Positions 32,475 through 43,484 are shown, counted from the first letter of the stretch. The stretch: DNA of 64,000 bases from Bacteriovoracaceae bacterium (GCA_018649885.1 JABIHA010000011.1:1-64000); one strand, 5' to 3'. Notes: generated by a model not told the origin, from the sequence alone. Numbers and translations: made by a program.

Positions 32475-35400
32475 ATGGCAAATAAAACTGAAGTCGAACG
32501 CGACTTATTAAATATAGTAAACTCAAGAATCCTCTTTCTCGATGGCGCCATGGGCACCATGATTCAAAGGTATAAACTTGAGGAAGAAGACTTTAGATCT
32601 GAGAGATTTAAAGACCACCCAAAAGATCTTAAAGGCAATAACGACTTACTTAGTTTAACTAGACCTGAGATTATCCGTGAAATTCATCTTGAGTATTTAA
32701 AAGCTGGTGCAGACATCGTAGAAACCAATACCTTTAGTGGTACCAAGGTGGCCCAATCTGACTATGGCATGGAAGACTATGCATACGAGATTAACCTAGA
32801 ATCTGCAAAAATTGCAAAGCTTGCATGCGCTGATATGATGAAGCTCGATCCCAGCAGAAAATGTTTTGTTGCAGGTGCTCTAGGGCCTACCAATAAAACA
32901 GCTTCGATTTCTCCAGACGTCAATGATCCTGGATACCGCGCCATAGACTTTGATGGGCTTGTGGAAAATTACTATCAGCAGGCAAAGGCACTTGTAGAGG
33001 GAGGCGCAGACATATTGCTTCCAGAGACTACCTTTGACACCCTCAATATAAAGTCAGCTATTTTTGCCATTGAAAAACTATTTACTGAACTTGGCACTCG
33101 TCTTCCTGTCATGCTCTCAGTCACTATTACTGATGCTTCGGGAAGAACTCTTTCAGGCCAAACAATTGAAGCCTTTTGGGCCTCAGTCAAACACGCCAGA
33201 CCATTTAGCGTAGGAATCAATTGTGCTTTAGGAGCAAGGGAGATGCGTCCTTATGTGGAGGCCATTGGAAAACTCGCCGATTGTTATATCAGTTGTTACC
33301 CCAACGCAGGGCTACCCAACCCACTTAGCGAAACAGGTTATGATGAAGCGCCTAATACGACCTCAAAAATTTTAGCAGAGTTTGCAGATAGCGGACTGGT
33401 TAATATTGTAGGTGGGTGCTGTGGAACTACACCTGAGCATATTACTGCCATAAAAAATAAATTATTTGATAAAACCCCCAGAAAATTAACCTCACCTCCC
33501 AAGGGAACCATATTAAGTGGTCTTGAGCCTCTATTTATTCCCCAGACTGGCACCAGGCCCTTTTACATGGTTGGTGAGAGAACCAATGTCATGGGTTCTT
33601 TAAAGTTTAAAAAACTCATTGTTAATGAAGAATTTGAAAAGGCCTTATCTATTGCCAGACAGCAAGTAGAAAATGGGGCCAATATCATAGATATAAACTT
33701 TGATGAAGGTTTGCTTGACTCAGTCGCCTGCATGAAAAGGTTCTTAAACCTTGTGGCAGCTGAACCAGATATTTGCAAAGTCCCCATTATGATCGATAGC
33801 TCTAAGTGGGAAGTCATTGAAGAGGGCCTCAAGTGCATCCAAGGCAAGGGAATCGTCAACTCAATCAGCCTAAAAGAGGGTGAGGAAGTTTTTATAAGTC
33901 ATGCCAAGAAGATCATGACTTACGGCGCCTCTGTAGTTGTTATGGCCTTTGATGAAGAGGGGCAAGCCGCTACTAAAGATGACAAGGTCAGAATTTGCCG
34001 AAGGGCCTATGATATTCTCACTAAAAAAGTGGGAATGGATCCAAGCGATATTATCTTTGACGCCAATATCCTTACGGTCGCCACAGGGATGGAAGAGCAT
34101 AACAACTATGCAGTCGATTTTATTGAGGCCATCACTGAAATAAAAGCTGCCTGCCCCGGAGTTCTTACAAGTGGAGGGATATCAAATGTCTCTTTTTCTT
34201 TTAGAGGAAATAATATTGTAAGGGAGGCCATGCACTCTGCCTTTTTGTACCATGCCATTAAAGCAGGTCTCGACATGGGAATTGTCAACGCGGGAATGCT
34301 GGCAGTATATGAAGATGTAGAGCCAGCTCTACTTGAAAAAGTTGAAGCCGTTCTCCTCAACAAATCAGATGACGCCACGGAAATTCTAATCGAAGAAGCA
34401 GAAAAACTCAAAGGTGTTAAGACAGAGAAAAAAGCGATTGATTTAAGCTGGCGCGAAACTACAGTTGAAAAACGAATCTCGCATGCACTAGTAAAGGGTA
34501 ATACAGACTTTATTGTAGAAGATACTGAGGAAGCCCGGCTTAAATATGACAAACCTCTCGATGTCATTGAAGGTCCATTAATGGACGGCATGAAAATTGT
34601 GGGCGATTTATTTGGGGCAGGAAAAATGTTTCTCCCCCAAGTTGTCAAATCAGCACGAGTGATGAAGGCCTCAGTGGCACATCTAAACCCATATATGGAA
34701 GACGATCAAAAAACGAGCATGTCTAAACAAGGAACCATAGTTCTAGCAACTGTAAAAGGCGATGTTCACGATATTGGAAAAAATATTGTCTCTGTAGTCC
34801 TTTCTTGTAATGGCTATGAGGTCCATGATTTAGGTGTCATGGTCTCAAATGACAAAATCCTTAAAAAGGCCCAGGAAGTTGATGCTGATATCATCGGACT
34901 GAGCGGGCTTATTACTCCCTCGCTAGATGAAATGATTACCAATGCAAAAGAAATGACCAGACTTGGTTTTACCTGTGACCTTTTGGTAGGAGGGGCCACT
35001 ACGAGTAAGGCCCACACGGCGATCAAGATAGCTCCTGAATATAGCGGTGCAACTGTTCAAGTGGGCGATGCCTCACTCGTTGTAGGAGTCACCTCAGGTC
35101 TTCTCAAGGAAGCTAATCGGGCTGCTTACTTGAGAGAGCTAGAACAAAAGCATCAAAGAGCAAGGGATCTTCATTTCCAATCAAAAAATAGGGCCTCGAA
35201 GCAAATTTCTATTGAACAGGCCAGAGAGAGAAAACCTGCACTTAAGTATCAGCATATCGAAAAACCTAAAACTTTAGGAATCAAAGTCTACGAGGACTTT
35301 GATTTGAAAGAACTTGCAAACTATATTGATTGGTCACCATTTTTTTGGACTTGGGAGCTCAAAGGCACTTACCCTAAAATACTTGAAAGCCCAAAATATG

Positions 35401-36173
35401 GCCTCCAAGCAAAAGAAATATTTCAAGATGCCCAGAAATTATTGAGTCAGATTATTGATCAAGGTCTTTTCACCCCAAAAGCTGTGGCAGGATTATTTTA
35501 CGCCAACTCTGTTGGAGATGATGTTCAAATATTCGCAGATGAGAAAAGAAGTGAAGTTTTAAAAACTTTCAAATTTCTTCGCCAACAATTTCCCAAAGAA
35601 GAAGACTCTGATTGTCACTGCTTGTCTGACTTTATTGCCCCCAAAGACCAATCTATTGCCGATTATATGGGCTCCTTTGCTGTCACTATGAGTGATAGTG
35701 TAGAGAAATTTGCAAAAACCTTCGAAGAAAAAGGTGATGACTATAATTCCATTATGGTTAAATCCCTGGGTGACAGAATGGCCGAAGCGTTAGCTGAGTA
35801 TATGCATCTACTTGTGAGAAAAGATTGGGGATTTGGAGTTGATGAAAACCTAGAGATCTCTCAACTGCTCAAAGAGAAATACCGCGGAATTAGACCTGCT
35901 CCTGGCTATCCAGCATGTCCTGACCATACAGAAAAATCTGTTATTTGGGAGCTTCTCGATGTCAAAAAGAGGATTGGTGTAGAGATCACTGAAAACTTTG
36001 CCATGTATCCACCAAGCTCAGTATCAGGCTACTATTTTGCCCATCCTGAAACGTCCTATTTCGGATTAGGCAAAATTGCAAAAGATCAAATTGAAGATTA
36101 TTCAAAAAGAAAAGATATGGATCCTAAGATAATCGAAAAATGGTTGGCGCCATCCCTAGCATACGATCCATGA
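32475..36173 (+). CDS. metH: Cobalamin-dependent methionine synthase
   Basis: The 1232-residue enzyme methylates homocysteine using methyltetrahydrofolate and B12. All four modules are in order: homocysteine domain ([13 protein letters not shown]; zinc Cys in VGINCALG and [10 protein letters not shown]), pterin domain ([11 protein letters not shown]), B12 domain ([13 protein letters not shown] with the DxHxxG ligand; GLSGLITPS) and SAM-reactivation domain ([18 protein letters not shown]). Length is normal. No B12 riboswitch is visible in the 250-bp leader, which is partly occupied by hairpin copy 2. Its stop codon directly abuts the stop of the convergent gene. Confidence 0.97.
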   Translation: MANKTEVERDLLNIVNSRILFLDGAMGTMIQRYKLEEEDFRSERFKDHPKDLKGNNDLLSLTRPEIIREIHLEYLKAGADIVETNTFSGTKVAQSDYGMEDYAYEINLESAKIAKLACADMMKLDPSRKCFVAGALGPTNKTASISPDVNDPGYRAIDFDGLVENYYQQAKALVEGGADILLPETTFDTLNIKSAIFAIEKLFTELGTRLPVMLSVTITDASGRTLSGQTIEAFWASVKHARPFSVGINCALGAREMRPYVEAIGKLADCYISCYPNAGLPNPLSETGYDEAPNTTSKILAEFADSGLVNIVGGCCGTTPEHITAIKNKLFDKTPRKLTSPPKGTILSGLEPLFIPQTGTRPFYMVGERTNVMGSLKFKKLIVNEEFEKALSIARQQVENGANIIDINFDEGLLDSVACMKRFLNLVAAEPDICKVPIMIDSSKWEVIEEGLKCIQGKGIVNSISLKEGEEVFISHAKKIMTYGASVVVMAFDEEGQAATKDDKVRICRRAYDILTKKVGMDPSDIIFDANILTVATGMEEHNNYAVDFIEAITEIKAACPGVLTSGGISNVSFSFRGNNIVREAMHSAFLYHAIKAGLDMGIVNAGMLAVYEDVEPALLEKVEAVLLNKSDDATEILIEEAEKLKGVKTEKKAIDLSWRETTVEKRISHALVKGNTDFIVEDTEEARLKYDKPLDVIEGPLMDGMKIVGDLFGAGKMFLPQVVKSARVMKASVAHLNPYMEDDQKTSMSKQGTIVLATVKGDVHDIGKNIVSVVLSCNGYEVHDLGVMVSNDKILKKAQEVDADIIGLSGLITPSLDEMITNAKEMTRLGFTCDLLVGGATTSKAHTAIKIAPEYSGATVQVGDASLVVGVTSGLLKEANRAAYLRELEQKHQRARDLHFQSKNRASKQISIEQARERKPALKYQHIEKPKTLGIKVYEDFDLKELANYIDWSPFFWTWELKGTYPKILESPKYGLQAKEIFQDAQKLLSQIIDQGLFTPKAVAGLFYANSVGDDVQIFADEKRSEVLKTFKFLRQQFPKEEDSDCHCLSDFIAPKDQSIADYMGSFAVTMSDSVEKFAKTFEEKGDDYNSIMVKSLGDRMAEALAEYMHLLVRKDWGFGVDENLEISQLLKEKYRGIRPAPGYPACPDHTEKSVIWELLDVKKRIGVEITENFAMYPPSSVSGYYFAHPETSYFGLGKIAKDQIEDYSKRKDMDPKIIEKWLAPSLAYDP

Positions 36174-37454
36174 CTACTCTTCTAATTTAATCACTTTAAT
36201 TAAATCAAATCTTGCAGTAGCACCGCTTTCTTTACCTGAAAGGCCCATTTTTTTGTTATCTATAACTGACTTACTTAAAAATTCTGACTTTATAAATAAA
36301 TCCTCTAGCGGGATTTTAAATTTAGCATACTCTTCGTTAGACCAGCAATGCTCACCTTTTTTCTTCTTTCCTTTTCTGGCATTACAAATTTCTGATTCCC
36401 AATTTTCTTCCATTAAAAAAATCGTTAAATCATAACCTTTTGGATCACCACTTGGATGAACACGGTTGTGAATCCCATGGAATGCAAAATTCATATCTTG
36501 ACCAGTAAAGCTCAGATATTTATTAACATTATGCTTGTCTTTTGTCCTTTTAAGAACAGTTGGTAAATATTCAAAAGACTTCATTTTCTCACAGACAACA
36601 GGCGCTGTTCTATTACATAACCTAACCTCAAGAAAAAACTCAGGTTTTGGATTAAATATACCTGCTAAACGAATCCTTGATGGACCATCAAAAACAGTTT
36701 CCTTTGCTTTGTAGGACTGTCTTCCTTTTGGGCCATGCCTGTCACCACGATCAATATCAATCCATTTTAAATCAAATAGTGTTTCATCTAGAAAACCAGT
36801 ATTGACTGTGCCTTGAGAAACATACAGCCTATCTTGCAAGCTTGAACTTAGCCCAATCGCTTTAGAGATAATTTTAGTAGCGACTCGGTCTGGAAAATTA
36901 TTCTCAGGCTCACTATCGTTTTCATCTTTGATTCCAAAATGGTGGACAGCTTCATGAAGATAGCTCTTAGTTAAATAGAACACACTCTGGTTTACAGACT
37001 TCATGATATTGACAAAAATTGGACTTTTGGACTTAAGACCAGTCATCATATTTTTTTCAACACCACCAATCATAAAGCTGCGAGATAAGTCATCTTTGTC
37101 ATCTCCTAACTCTTTGTCTGCTATTGAGTAAACTTGATCATCAGCGAAAATAAATTCAGTAGGTGCCAAAAAGGTCTCTGAGTTTTCTAGTTCATATTTT
37201 AATTGTGCTCTATTTGCTCTATACCATGTACAAATTCTGGTATCAATTTCACTCACCTGAGTTTCTGCTGGACATAGATACTGCTCTAGATCACTAGAAC
37301 TTACTAAATCAACAGCTGCAACGGCCAGCTCCTTAGCATCAATCATTTTAAAATGAAGAACATCACTTCCATTTCCCACTTCTCTTTTTCCGGCAAGACA
37401 TAAGCTTGCCACAATAAAAGATAGTGTCAGGGTCAGTATATTAGTTAATTTCAT
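36174..37454 (-). CDS. Exported HExxH protein (putative metallopeptidase)
   Basis: The 426-residue protein has a signal peptide (ILTLTLSFIVASLCLAG). Around residue 175 it has YLHEAVHHFGIKDEND, an HExxH zinc motif followed by a possible third ligand in PDRVATKI. The C-terminal half is beta-rich, with paired Cys. The gene overlaps the upstream TIGR02147-family gene by 14 bp, a recurring association in which the regulator is coupled to an exported protein. Peptidase activity is predicted from the motif only. Confidence 0.65.
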   Translation of the reverse strand: MKLTNILTLTLSFIVASLCLAGKREVGNGSDVLHFKMIDAKELAVAAVDLVSSSDLEQYLCPAETQVSEIDTRICTWYRANRAQLKYELENSETFLAPTEFIFADDQVYSIADKELGDDKDDLSRSFMIGGVEKNMMTGLKSKSPIFVNIMKSVNQSVFYLTKSYLHEAVHHFGIKDENDSEPENNFPDRVATKIISKAIGLSSSLQDRLYVSQGTVNTGFLDETLFDLKWIDIDRGDRHGPKGRQSYKAKETVFDGPSRIRLAGIFNPKPEFFLEVRLCNRTAPVVCEKMKSFEYLPTVLKRTKDKHNVNKYLSFTGQDMNFAFHGIHNRVHPSGDPKGYDLTIFLMEENWESEICNARKGKKKKGEHCWSNEEYAKFKIPLEDLFIKSEFLSKSVIDNKKMGLSGKESGATARFDLIKVIKLEE

Positions 37455-38280
37455 TGTGAGTTTCTCCTAGATTAAAAAATTGCGTACCAAGACAATAGAC
37501 CGAATCTTTCACAGGTGATGAGTCAATAATTCTGTAAAGCTCATTATTAAATTTGTGAATAGTCTCTTTAATTTGTCCAATAAGACGAGAATCCATTGCC
37601 ATAATAACAGAAGAATAACTTCTATCATCTACGCTTTGCTCAAATAGAGCTGTTCTGGCCATTTCAATCACTTGTTCGTGAAATGCCTTAATGGCATCGG
37701 ATGGAAAGCCTCCACGTACATAAGAAGAGTCATCAGTGGCCTTTAACTTGCCATTTTCATCCTTAGTCATCAATCCATTTGAGATTAATCTATAAATAGC
37801 GTCATCTGCTTGTCTTTCAGAAATCTTTAAAGATTTTGCAATCCAAGCACTGTCACTTCTAAATTTATCTAAGTAGGTAAGTTCTAAAATCGCAAAGTGA
37901 TACCACTCACTAAGAATTTTAAACTTGTCTATTTCAAGCTGAATATCATTGTCGTCTGATTCATATTTTCTTAGTCGGATTTTGGCCAGCTCGCGATCTG
38001 AAAAATTACGACCGTGCTCAACTTCAACTAGATCACAGAAATGATTGAGCTTTTCTTCGCCAAAGCCTAGCGCTCCACCAATTTTTCTAGCATACTCTAT
38101 TGAAAGGCCACCCTTTGAATTGAATATTTTAGAAATTCTAGATGTAGGGATATCAAGATCTCTTGAAAAGGCCCTCATTGAGTATAAAGAGTTTTTCTTA
38201 ACTCTTTTTTGGAATTCTTTTTTGAGGATATCTCGGTACGATTCACCCTCAAAGACTTTAATTGAAAATGCTTGATCCAT
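37441..38280 (-). CDS. TIGR02147-family regulator-like protein
   Basis: The 279-residue protein has an N-terminal helix-turn-helix (YSMRAFSRDLDIPTSRISKI, then GLSIEYARKIGGALGF). The C-terminal DUF4423-like domain (ILSEWYHFAILELTYLDKF, GLMTKDENGKLKAT) is typical of TIGR02147 proteins, found mainly in Bdellovibrio-type and Fibrobacter genomes. Its stop overlaps the exported HExxH gene, so they are cotranscribed. It may control its own operon. Confidence 0.85.
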   Translation of the reverse strand: MDQAFSIKVFEGESYRDILKKEFQKRVKKNSLYSMRAFSRDLDIPTSRISKIFNSKGGLSIEYARKIGGALGFGEEKLNHFCDLVEVEHGRNFSDRELAKIRLRKYESDDNDIQLEIDKFKILSEWYHFAILELTYLDKFRSDSAWIAKSLKISERQADDAIYRLISNGLMTKDENGKLKATDDSSYVRGGFPSDAIKAFHEQVIEMARTALFEQSVDDRSYSSVIMAMDSRLIGQIKETIHKFNNELYRIIDSSPVKDSVYCLGTQFFNLGETHNEIN

Positions 38281-38669
38281 TATTCCAGTCCTCGTTTATT
38301 GCCTACCTTTAACCCCAACTTCCGCTACAATATAACGAAAATGCGCTTTGCATCAAGCTATTGTTTTCATGAGATAAGAAATACATTATTTGTCTAAAAT
38401 TTATACAACTGGTAAAAATAGAAACTCAATATTTTCAAGGAGTTTCACGACTTATGAAACGCTAAACGGTTGAAAGTATGTGAAGATTTTGCATTTTTGT
38501 AGCACTGCTTATGAACTATAGATTATAAATAAATAAGACACATTACGAATTGACCTGATGACTAGAGATTCGGGTTTAATGAACCATTTAAAAAGTGGCT
38601 TTAATTGACGCCGTAAGTACAGATTCCCCCCCTTCGTCCTTATGTCTTTTGAGGCCATTTTTATTTCCA
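38281..38669. other. Intergenic region without recognisable features
   Basis: 389 bp, strongly AT-rich. It must contain the promoter of the TIGR02147 operon. I see no reading frame with a ribosome site, no terminator with a T-run and no repeat shared with other places in the window. A short GGTT-TAATG-AACC hairpin near 38573 is too weak to call. Confidence 0.5.
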
Positions 38670-39689
38670 CTAAATTGACTTGAAATTGAGCTCTTCCATT
38701 ATGTAGCCCAAACAGTCACTATGGGCAACGGCTGCATCCTTAGTGAGCATAGAGGGAAATATAGGGTGCTTAGTAGTGATTTTACCGTCAGAATAATCAA
38801 AAATCCCATCTCCGATATCAATTCCCATCCTATCAGTCACAATTAATTTCTTAGAACCTGTGTGCTGGGCCAGGAGTGTGCCTACCTCAACCCACCTGAA
38901 GTTATGTTGATCAAGGTCAGTTATAAATGAGAAATCATTATCGCTACTAGGATTGTTATCAAAATCAAAAAGTCCATCCTCAGGTATGGTAATGGTGGCC
39001 CTTGTTTGAAAGACTTCCACATCACCAGGAACCTCAAAACTTGTAGGGTACTCCTCAAGATGGATCAGCCACTCAATAAACCTGTCACAGTTTTCCTTGG
39101 CAACACTATTACCTGATTGGGCACACTCTAGCACAAGTGAGGGAGCAAGCTTTGCAAAGGCCATACTTTGTACAGTATGGGGCTCAGTAAAGTAGACAAC
39201 TTTTTTTGCAAAGTGTGAGGCCAAATAAAGGAAGTTACTTCCAAGGGAATTGACACAAGCATAGAAAGGATTTTTTCCCGTATTGTTGTGAATATCAATA
39301 TTGGCAAAAATATTTCTCTCTTTTGCGTATTCAAAAACTTGCTTTGATAGAATTTCGTAAGCTCCCTCTCCACCGGCCCATACCCTATTGAGATCAGGTG
39401 AGCCTGGTAAAATCCTAAGCCCCTTAGCGGCTCCCACTGGATTTCCTATATAAATAAGAAGTGATCTGGGAAGAGTTCTATTTCTAAAAACTTCTAAAAG
39501 AGTTTTGAGACAATAGTAACTTGTGGTTTCATTTCCATGAATCAAAGTCGATATAAAGAGAGGACGTTTGTCTCTACCTTCTAACTCTAATAAAGTTGGA
39601 CCATCAAATACCTGGTCTATTTGCGCAAGGGAAGTGGTAAAAAATTTATCAGGAACACTTTTAAGAATTGAGAGTTTTATATTTTCCAT
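38670..39689 (-). CDS. AstE/AspA-family zinc deacylase
   Basis: The 339-residue protein has the aspartoacylase/succinylglutamate-desuccinylase zinc motif ISTLIHGNETTS (HxxE), IGNPVGA, DLNRVW and the third ligand in NIDIHNNTGKNPFY. It hydrolyses an N-acyl amino acid; which one is not evident. It overlaps the GCS2-like gene by 13 bp, suggesting a coupled pair acting on a related amide-linked compound. Confidence 0.82.
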   Translation of the reverse strand: MENIKLSILKSVPDKFFTTSLAQIDQVFDGPTLLELEGRDKRPLFISTLIHGNETTSYYCLKTLLEVFRNRTLPRSLLIYIGNPVGAAKGLRILPGSPDLNRVWAGGEGAYEILSKQVFEYAKERNIFANIDIHNNTGKNPFYACVNSLGSNFLYLASHFAKKVVYFTEPHTVQSMAFAKLAPSLVLECAQSGNSVAKENCDRFIEWLIHLEEYPTSFEVPGDVEVFQTRATITIPEDGLFDFDNNPSSDNDFSFITDLDQHNFRWVEVGTLLAQHTGSKKLIVTDRMGIDIGDGIFDYSDGKITTKHPIFPSMLTKDAAVAHSDCLGYIMEELNFKSI

Positions 39690-41110
39690 GTGTGAACTGG
39701 ATTACCTTTACTTTGATTTTCGATGTATGTTTCTAGCATTTTTTTAAAGCAACTTCCATGGTTTCTATAGTATTGTTTCTGCCAATTGGCACCATTTTGA
39801 CCACTTAAAAGCCTGCTTCTAATCACACCATTTATATAGTGATCCACTTCCTCAGAAGAGATTCCCATTTGTATTAAGGACTTTCTCACCTTAGGCAGAA
39901 CAGCTAGGATCAATTTTCTGACATTATAGCGCTTCCCATTAATCCAATGGACCTGAGCATTAAAACCGTTCTTTGCTGCATCATAGAAGTCATATTTGAG
40001 ATTTTCAAATGATATCAGCTCTTCAGGGCCTTCTTGGAGTGAGGCAATATAGTGGGTAAACCCAAGATAAAATGCCATTCCGGCCACCATGTCGATTGCA
40101 GTAGGCCCGGCAGAAGGTGTTCTATGTTCAATTCTTAGATGAGGATTTCCTTCCTCATTAAAACCAATCAAAGGACGATTCCAACGCCAAATAGTTCCAT
40201 TATGTAGTCTTAAGTGAGAAATAATATCTTCTTTGTCATCAAAGAGAATTGGCAGAAGAACAGGATACTTATCAACATTTTCAGTAAATAAATCAAAAAG
40301 TGAACCACCTGCATAACCATTGCCAAAGGTAACCCTCTTTTCCATTCTATGACCTTGCATTTTGATATTATCAAAATTCACGGCCTGCTCGAAAATGGAA
40401 ATTCTCGTTTCATCCCATAGCTCTTTTCCATATAAGAATGGAGAGTTTGCACAGAGAGCGACCATCAGTGGAGAGGCCATTAATGAGGCATTATAATATT
40501 TAACGGCTTGGTCTTGTGAGACACCAAGATGGATCTGAAGGCTAGTGGCCGCAGCTTCTGCCATCACATCTTTATGCTCGACCCTTAGCATTTCTTTGCC
40601 TTGAATATCGAGAACTATAGGTCTTCCACCTCTAAAATCAAGAACGCGGTCATTGAGAGCGTAATATCTTTTTTGAGGAGACATATATTTTAAAGTTAGT
40701 TCATCTTCTTTAACAGTGGGTAGGCTTCCAATATAAACGGGAGTCACTCCCAATTTCTGGGCCACTTCAACACATTTATCCCAAGATACGCTAAAATCTT
40801 TTTCTAGCTTACGAAGGAGTCCATCACCAAGTGGAAAAGGTGAACCATTAATTTCGAAATTAAACATGGAAATTTCAGGAACTATATTTTTGTCATCAAG
40901 TTTTTCTATAAACTCAGGAGCTTTAGGAGAAGGACTACCAGACTTATCAACCAGCCAAGCTTCTAATTCATATCCACACATGAATTCAGATTTATCAAAG
41001 CGTTTTTCTTTAAACCATTCCCTGAGATGATTTGTCTCAGATAAAAGCCTAGCAGAAAATTCTTTCTCATCCTCAGCAGTGAATTTTGATTTATCTATAT
41101 CTTGTCCCAT
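39677..41110 (-). CDS. Glutamate-cysteine ligase-like (GCS2-family) enzyme
   Basis: The 477-residue protein has CGYELEAWLVDK, PEISMFNFEINGSP, and HLRIEHRTPSAGPTAIDMVA, the pattern of the GCS2/carboxylate-amine ligase family. It is shorter than plant-type GCS2 and might make another gamma-glutamyl amide. It overlaps the downstream zinc deacylase. The two could form and hydrolyse, or process, the same amide; this is inference. Confidence 0.8.
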   Translation of the reverse strand: MGQDIDKSKFTAEDEKEFSARLLSETNHLREWFKEKRFDKSEFMCGYELEAWLVDKSGSPSPKAPEFIEKLDDKNIVPEISMFNFEINGSPFPLGDGLLRKLEKDFSVSWDKCVEVAQKLGVTPVYIGSLPTVKEDELTLKYMSPQKRYYALNDRVLDFRGGRPIVLDIQGKEMLRVEHKDVMAEAAATSLQIHLGVSQDQAVKYYNASLMASPLMVALCANSPFLYGKELWDETRISIFEQAVNFDNIKMQGHRMEKRVTFGNGYAGGSLFDLFTENVDKYPVLLPILFDDKEDIISHLRLHNGTIWRWNRPLIGFNEEGNPHLRIEHRTPSAGPTAIDMVAGMAFYLGFTHYIASLQEGPEELISFENLKYDFYDAAKNGFNAQVHWINGKRYNVRKLILAVLPKVRKSLIQMGISSEEVDHYINGVIRSRLLSGQNGANWQKQYYRNHGSCFKKMLETYIENQSKGNPVHTWKI

Positions 41111-41305
41111 AAAGTAATAGTATCAGTGATTTCCCTACTATTTAAGCAAAAGAATTTATCTGCAATGCTGGCAGGTCCATATTTACAAGGGTGAAAAGAG
41201 TTTTGACACTTTTAGAGAGGGGTATGGTTTCTACTACGCGACATTTCCACTATTTGTAAGCCCCCTACAATCACTATACAATATGTCCAAAACCTTGGAG
41301 TCCAC

Positions 41306-42583
41306 GTGGAAAGTGTAAAAAGAGTCTGTATTGTCGGAGGAGCGCGAATTCCCTTTTGTCGCTCACAATCTGCCTATAAGGGATTATCTAACTTAGATTT
41401 GATGGGAACGGCGCTAAGAGGCCTGGTTGATAAGTTTAATTTAAAAGGAAAAGAAGTTGGTGAAGTGGCCCTTGGTGCCGTCAACAAACATTCCTATCAC
41501 TTTGCCCTGGCCCGCGAATCTGTTATGGAAAGTGGTCTGTCTCCCAAAACCCCTGCTACAGATATGCAAAAGGCCTGTGGAACTTCACTTGAGACTTCAA
41601 TATTTATTGCCAATAAAATCGCCCTTGGCCAAATTGAATGCGGTATTGCAGGTGGAGTAGACACTAACTCTGATTTACCTATTGAGTTTAAGAAGGCCTC
41701 CTCAGATAGACTATTGTCACTAAATAGTGCCAAGACATTTAAAGATAAAGTGCAGGCCTTTAAAGGCTTTAATCCCAAAGAGCTTATGCCAACCTTACCA
41801 TCTATTAAAGAGCCTAGAACAGGGCTTAGCATGGGTGAGTCTTGTGAAGTGATGGCCAAAACCTGGAAAATCACAAGACTTGAACAAGACCAGCTAGCAT
41901 TTGAATCACACCAAAAAGCAGAAAGTGCATATGAAAAAGGCTTCTACGACGATCTATTGATTCCCCATAGAGGGCTCAAAAAGGATGCACTCGTTAGAGG
42001 TGACACCACCATGGAAAAAATGGGAAAGCTTAGGGCATGTTTTGATAGAACTGAGTCAGGAACTCTTACTGCCGCCAATAGCTCTCCACTAACCGATGGG
42101 GCTTCATGTACATTTTATTGCAGTGAAGATTATGCCAAAGAACATGGCCTTGAAGTACTCGCCTACCTAGGTCATGTCCAATCTTTTGCCGTGGACTACT
42201 TAGGAGATGAAGGACTACTGATGGCCCCTGCCTATGCAGTCTCAAAGCTTTTAGAAAAAGCTGGCCTTGGGCTTGCTGACTTTGATTTTTATGAAATTCA
42301 CGAAGCTTTTGCGGCCCAAGTTCTATGCACTATGAAATCGTGGAACGACTCCACCTTTTGCAAAGAAAAACTGGGAAGAGAAAATGTACTTGGCACCATT
42401 GATAGAGACAAACTCAATGTGAACGGTGGAAGTGTGGCGCTTGGACATCCATTTGCCGCTACAGGAACCAGGATTGTGGCCTCACTAGCAAAAATGCTTA
42501 AACAAAAAGGAAGTGGCAAAGCACTTATCTCGATCTGTACAGCCGGTGGCATGGGAGTCACGGCCATTGTTTACCGCGATTAA
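41306..42583 (+). CDS. Thiolase (acetyl-CoA acyltransferase)
   Basis: The 425-residue enzyme has thiolase active-site residues: nucleophile Cys in QKACGTSLET, His in YEIHEAFAAQVL, and Cys in SICTAGGMGVTA, plus GGSVALGHPFAATG. It degrades or forms 3-ketoacyl-CoA. Length and the N-terminal RIPFCRSQSAYKGLSN resemble FadI/trifunctional-type thiolases. GTG start with GGAG 6 nt before it. No beta-oxidation partner is in the window. Confidence 0.92.
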   Translation: MESVKRVCIVGGARIPFCRSQSAYKGLSNLDLMGTALRGLVDKFNLKGKEVGEVALGAVNKHSYHFALARESVMESGLSPKTPATDMQKACGTSLETSIFIANKIALGQIECGIAGGVDTNSDLPIEFKKASSDRLLSLNSAKTFKDKVQAFKGFNPKELMPTLPSIKEPRTGLSMGESCEVMAKTWKITRLEQDQLAFESHQKAESAYEKGFYDDLLIPHRGLKKDALVRGDTTMEKMGKLRACFDRTESGTLTAANSSPLTDGASCTFYCSEDYAKEHGLEVLAYLGHVQSFAVDYLGDEGLLMAPAYAVSKLLEKAGLGLADFDFYEIHEAFAAQVLCTMKSWNDSTFCKEKLGRENVLGTIDRDKLNVNGGSVALGHPFAATGTRIVASLAKMLKQKGSGKALISICTAGGMGVTAIVYRD

Positions 42584-42653
42584 AGGCCACTTTAGCACCA
42601 GCATGTAATTACTGCTTGCAAGGTTTTGAAACAGTATTATCGCAAGTATCGAT

Positions 42654-42696
42654 AGTGATCCCTTTGAATTTATTAGTAATTCATAGGGATATCACT
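42654..42696 (+). other. Imperfect hairpin downstream of the thiolase gene
   Basis: AGTGAT-CCCTTTGAATT pairs with AATTCATAGGGATATCACT with one bulge. Only a weak T-run follows (CAATTTTC), so it is at best a weak terminator. Confidence 0.35.
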
Positions 42697-42838
42697 CAAT
42701 TTTCATGGCCTACACTAAAGTAAGACTAAGCGCATAAAAACAACATTTTCTAACAATTCACAATCCCTCTTTACGCAGGTGTGATTTCGCCTTATCAATG
42801 ATTTCAACATATTCACATATTCCGGTTTTGGAGGACAA

Positions 42839-43426
42839 ATGAAAAATATTATCATCGCATCCCTAATTATGGGACTTTTCTCAGCAACTGCTCTTGCTAG
42901 TGCCAAAAGACCAGTACCTGGTAAGAGAGGACCAGCAAAAAGAGCAAAACGATTTAAACATGGAAAAAGAAGAGCAAAAAGAGGATTCTCAGTTCGGCGG
43001 CTTCTCTATGGTCAAACACCAGCTTGTAAGGCACTTAAAGTAACTGCAAAGCAAAAGTCCCTTATCAAACTTTCTGTACTTGATGCTAAATCTGACTCAG
43101 CTACTCTACGTGCTGATTTAATTAAAGCAAAAGTAGCTTTTAGAAAATTAGTTCTTGCAGACGCCACAACACTTGGTGACGCTAATTCACAAACTAAGTT
43201 AATTGTAGATGCCAGTGCAGATCTTCAACAAGTAAGACTTGACCTTAAATCAAAGGTTCTTTTCGGAATTTTATCTGCTGACCAAAGAAAATTGGCCGGT
43301 AAGTGTGTTCGCTCACAAAGAAGAGTAAGAAGACCACGTCCAGGTAGAAGACCACACCCTAGAAAAAGACCTTACCCAAGAAGACCTAAAAGACCACTAC
43401 CAAAGAGACCAATTATCATAAGGTAA
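42839..43426 (+). CDS. Exported Spy/CpxP-like protein with polybasic Pro-Arg tails
   Basis: The 195-residue protein has a signal peptide (IIIASLIMGLFSATALAS). The central helical domain contains VTAKQKSLIKLSVLDAKSD and GILSADQRKLAGKC, the LTxxQ-like pattern of Spy/CpxP chaperones. It is flanked by strongly basic tails: KRPVPGKRGPAKRAKRFKHG near the N-terminus, and a Pro/Arg/Lys-rich C-terminus of ~40 residues. GGAGG precedes the ATG. A basic exported protein may bind nucleic acid, polyphosphate or an anionic surface. Confidence 0.75.
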   Translation: MKNIIIASLIMGLFSATALASAKRPVPGKRGPAKRAKRFKHGKRRAKRGFSVRRLLYGQTPACKALKVTAKQKSLIKLSVLDAKSDSATLRADLIKAKVAFRKLVLADATTLGDANSQTKLIVDASADLQQVRLDLKSKVLFGILSADQRKLAGKCVRSQRRVRRPRPGRRPHPRKRPYPRRPKRPLPKRPIIIR

Positions 43427-43456
43427 GTTACTCATTCAATTTTCTCATAATATCTA

Positions 43457-43484
43457 AGGACCTCACAGTGAGGTCCTTTTTTTA
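43457..43484 (+). terminator. Intrinsic terminator
   Basis: AGGACCTCA and TGAGGTCCT pair around a 3-nt loop; TTTTTTTATAC follows. Confidence 0.9.

Noticed and set aside
32465-32512. 15-codon reading frame overlapping the metH start
   Set aside because: AAGG lies only 1 nt before its ATG and the frame is not distinguishable from chance.
36170-36178. Shared terminator between metH and the convergent gene
   Set aside because: Stop codons abut with no spacer and no stem-loop with T-run is present on either strand.
42798-42842. 14-codon leader peptide ending in the start of the Spy-like gene
   Set aside because: No ribosome site; the 4-nt overlap alone is weak evidence.
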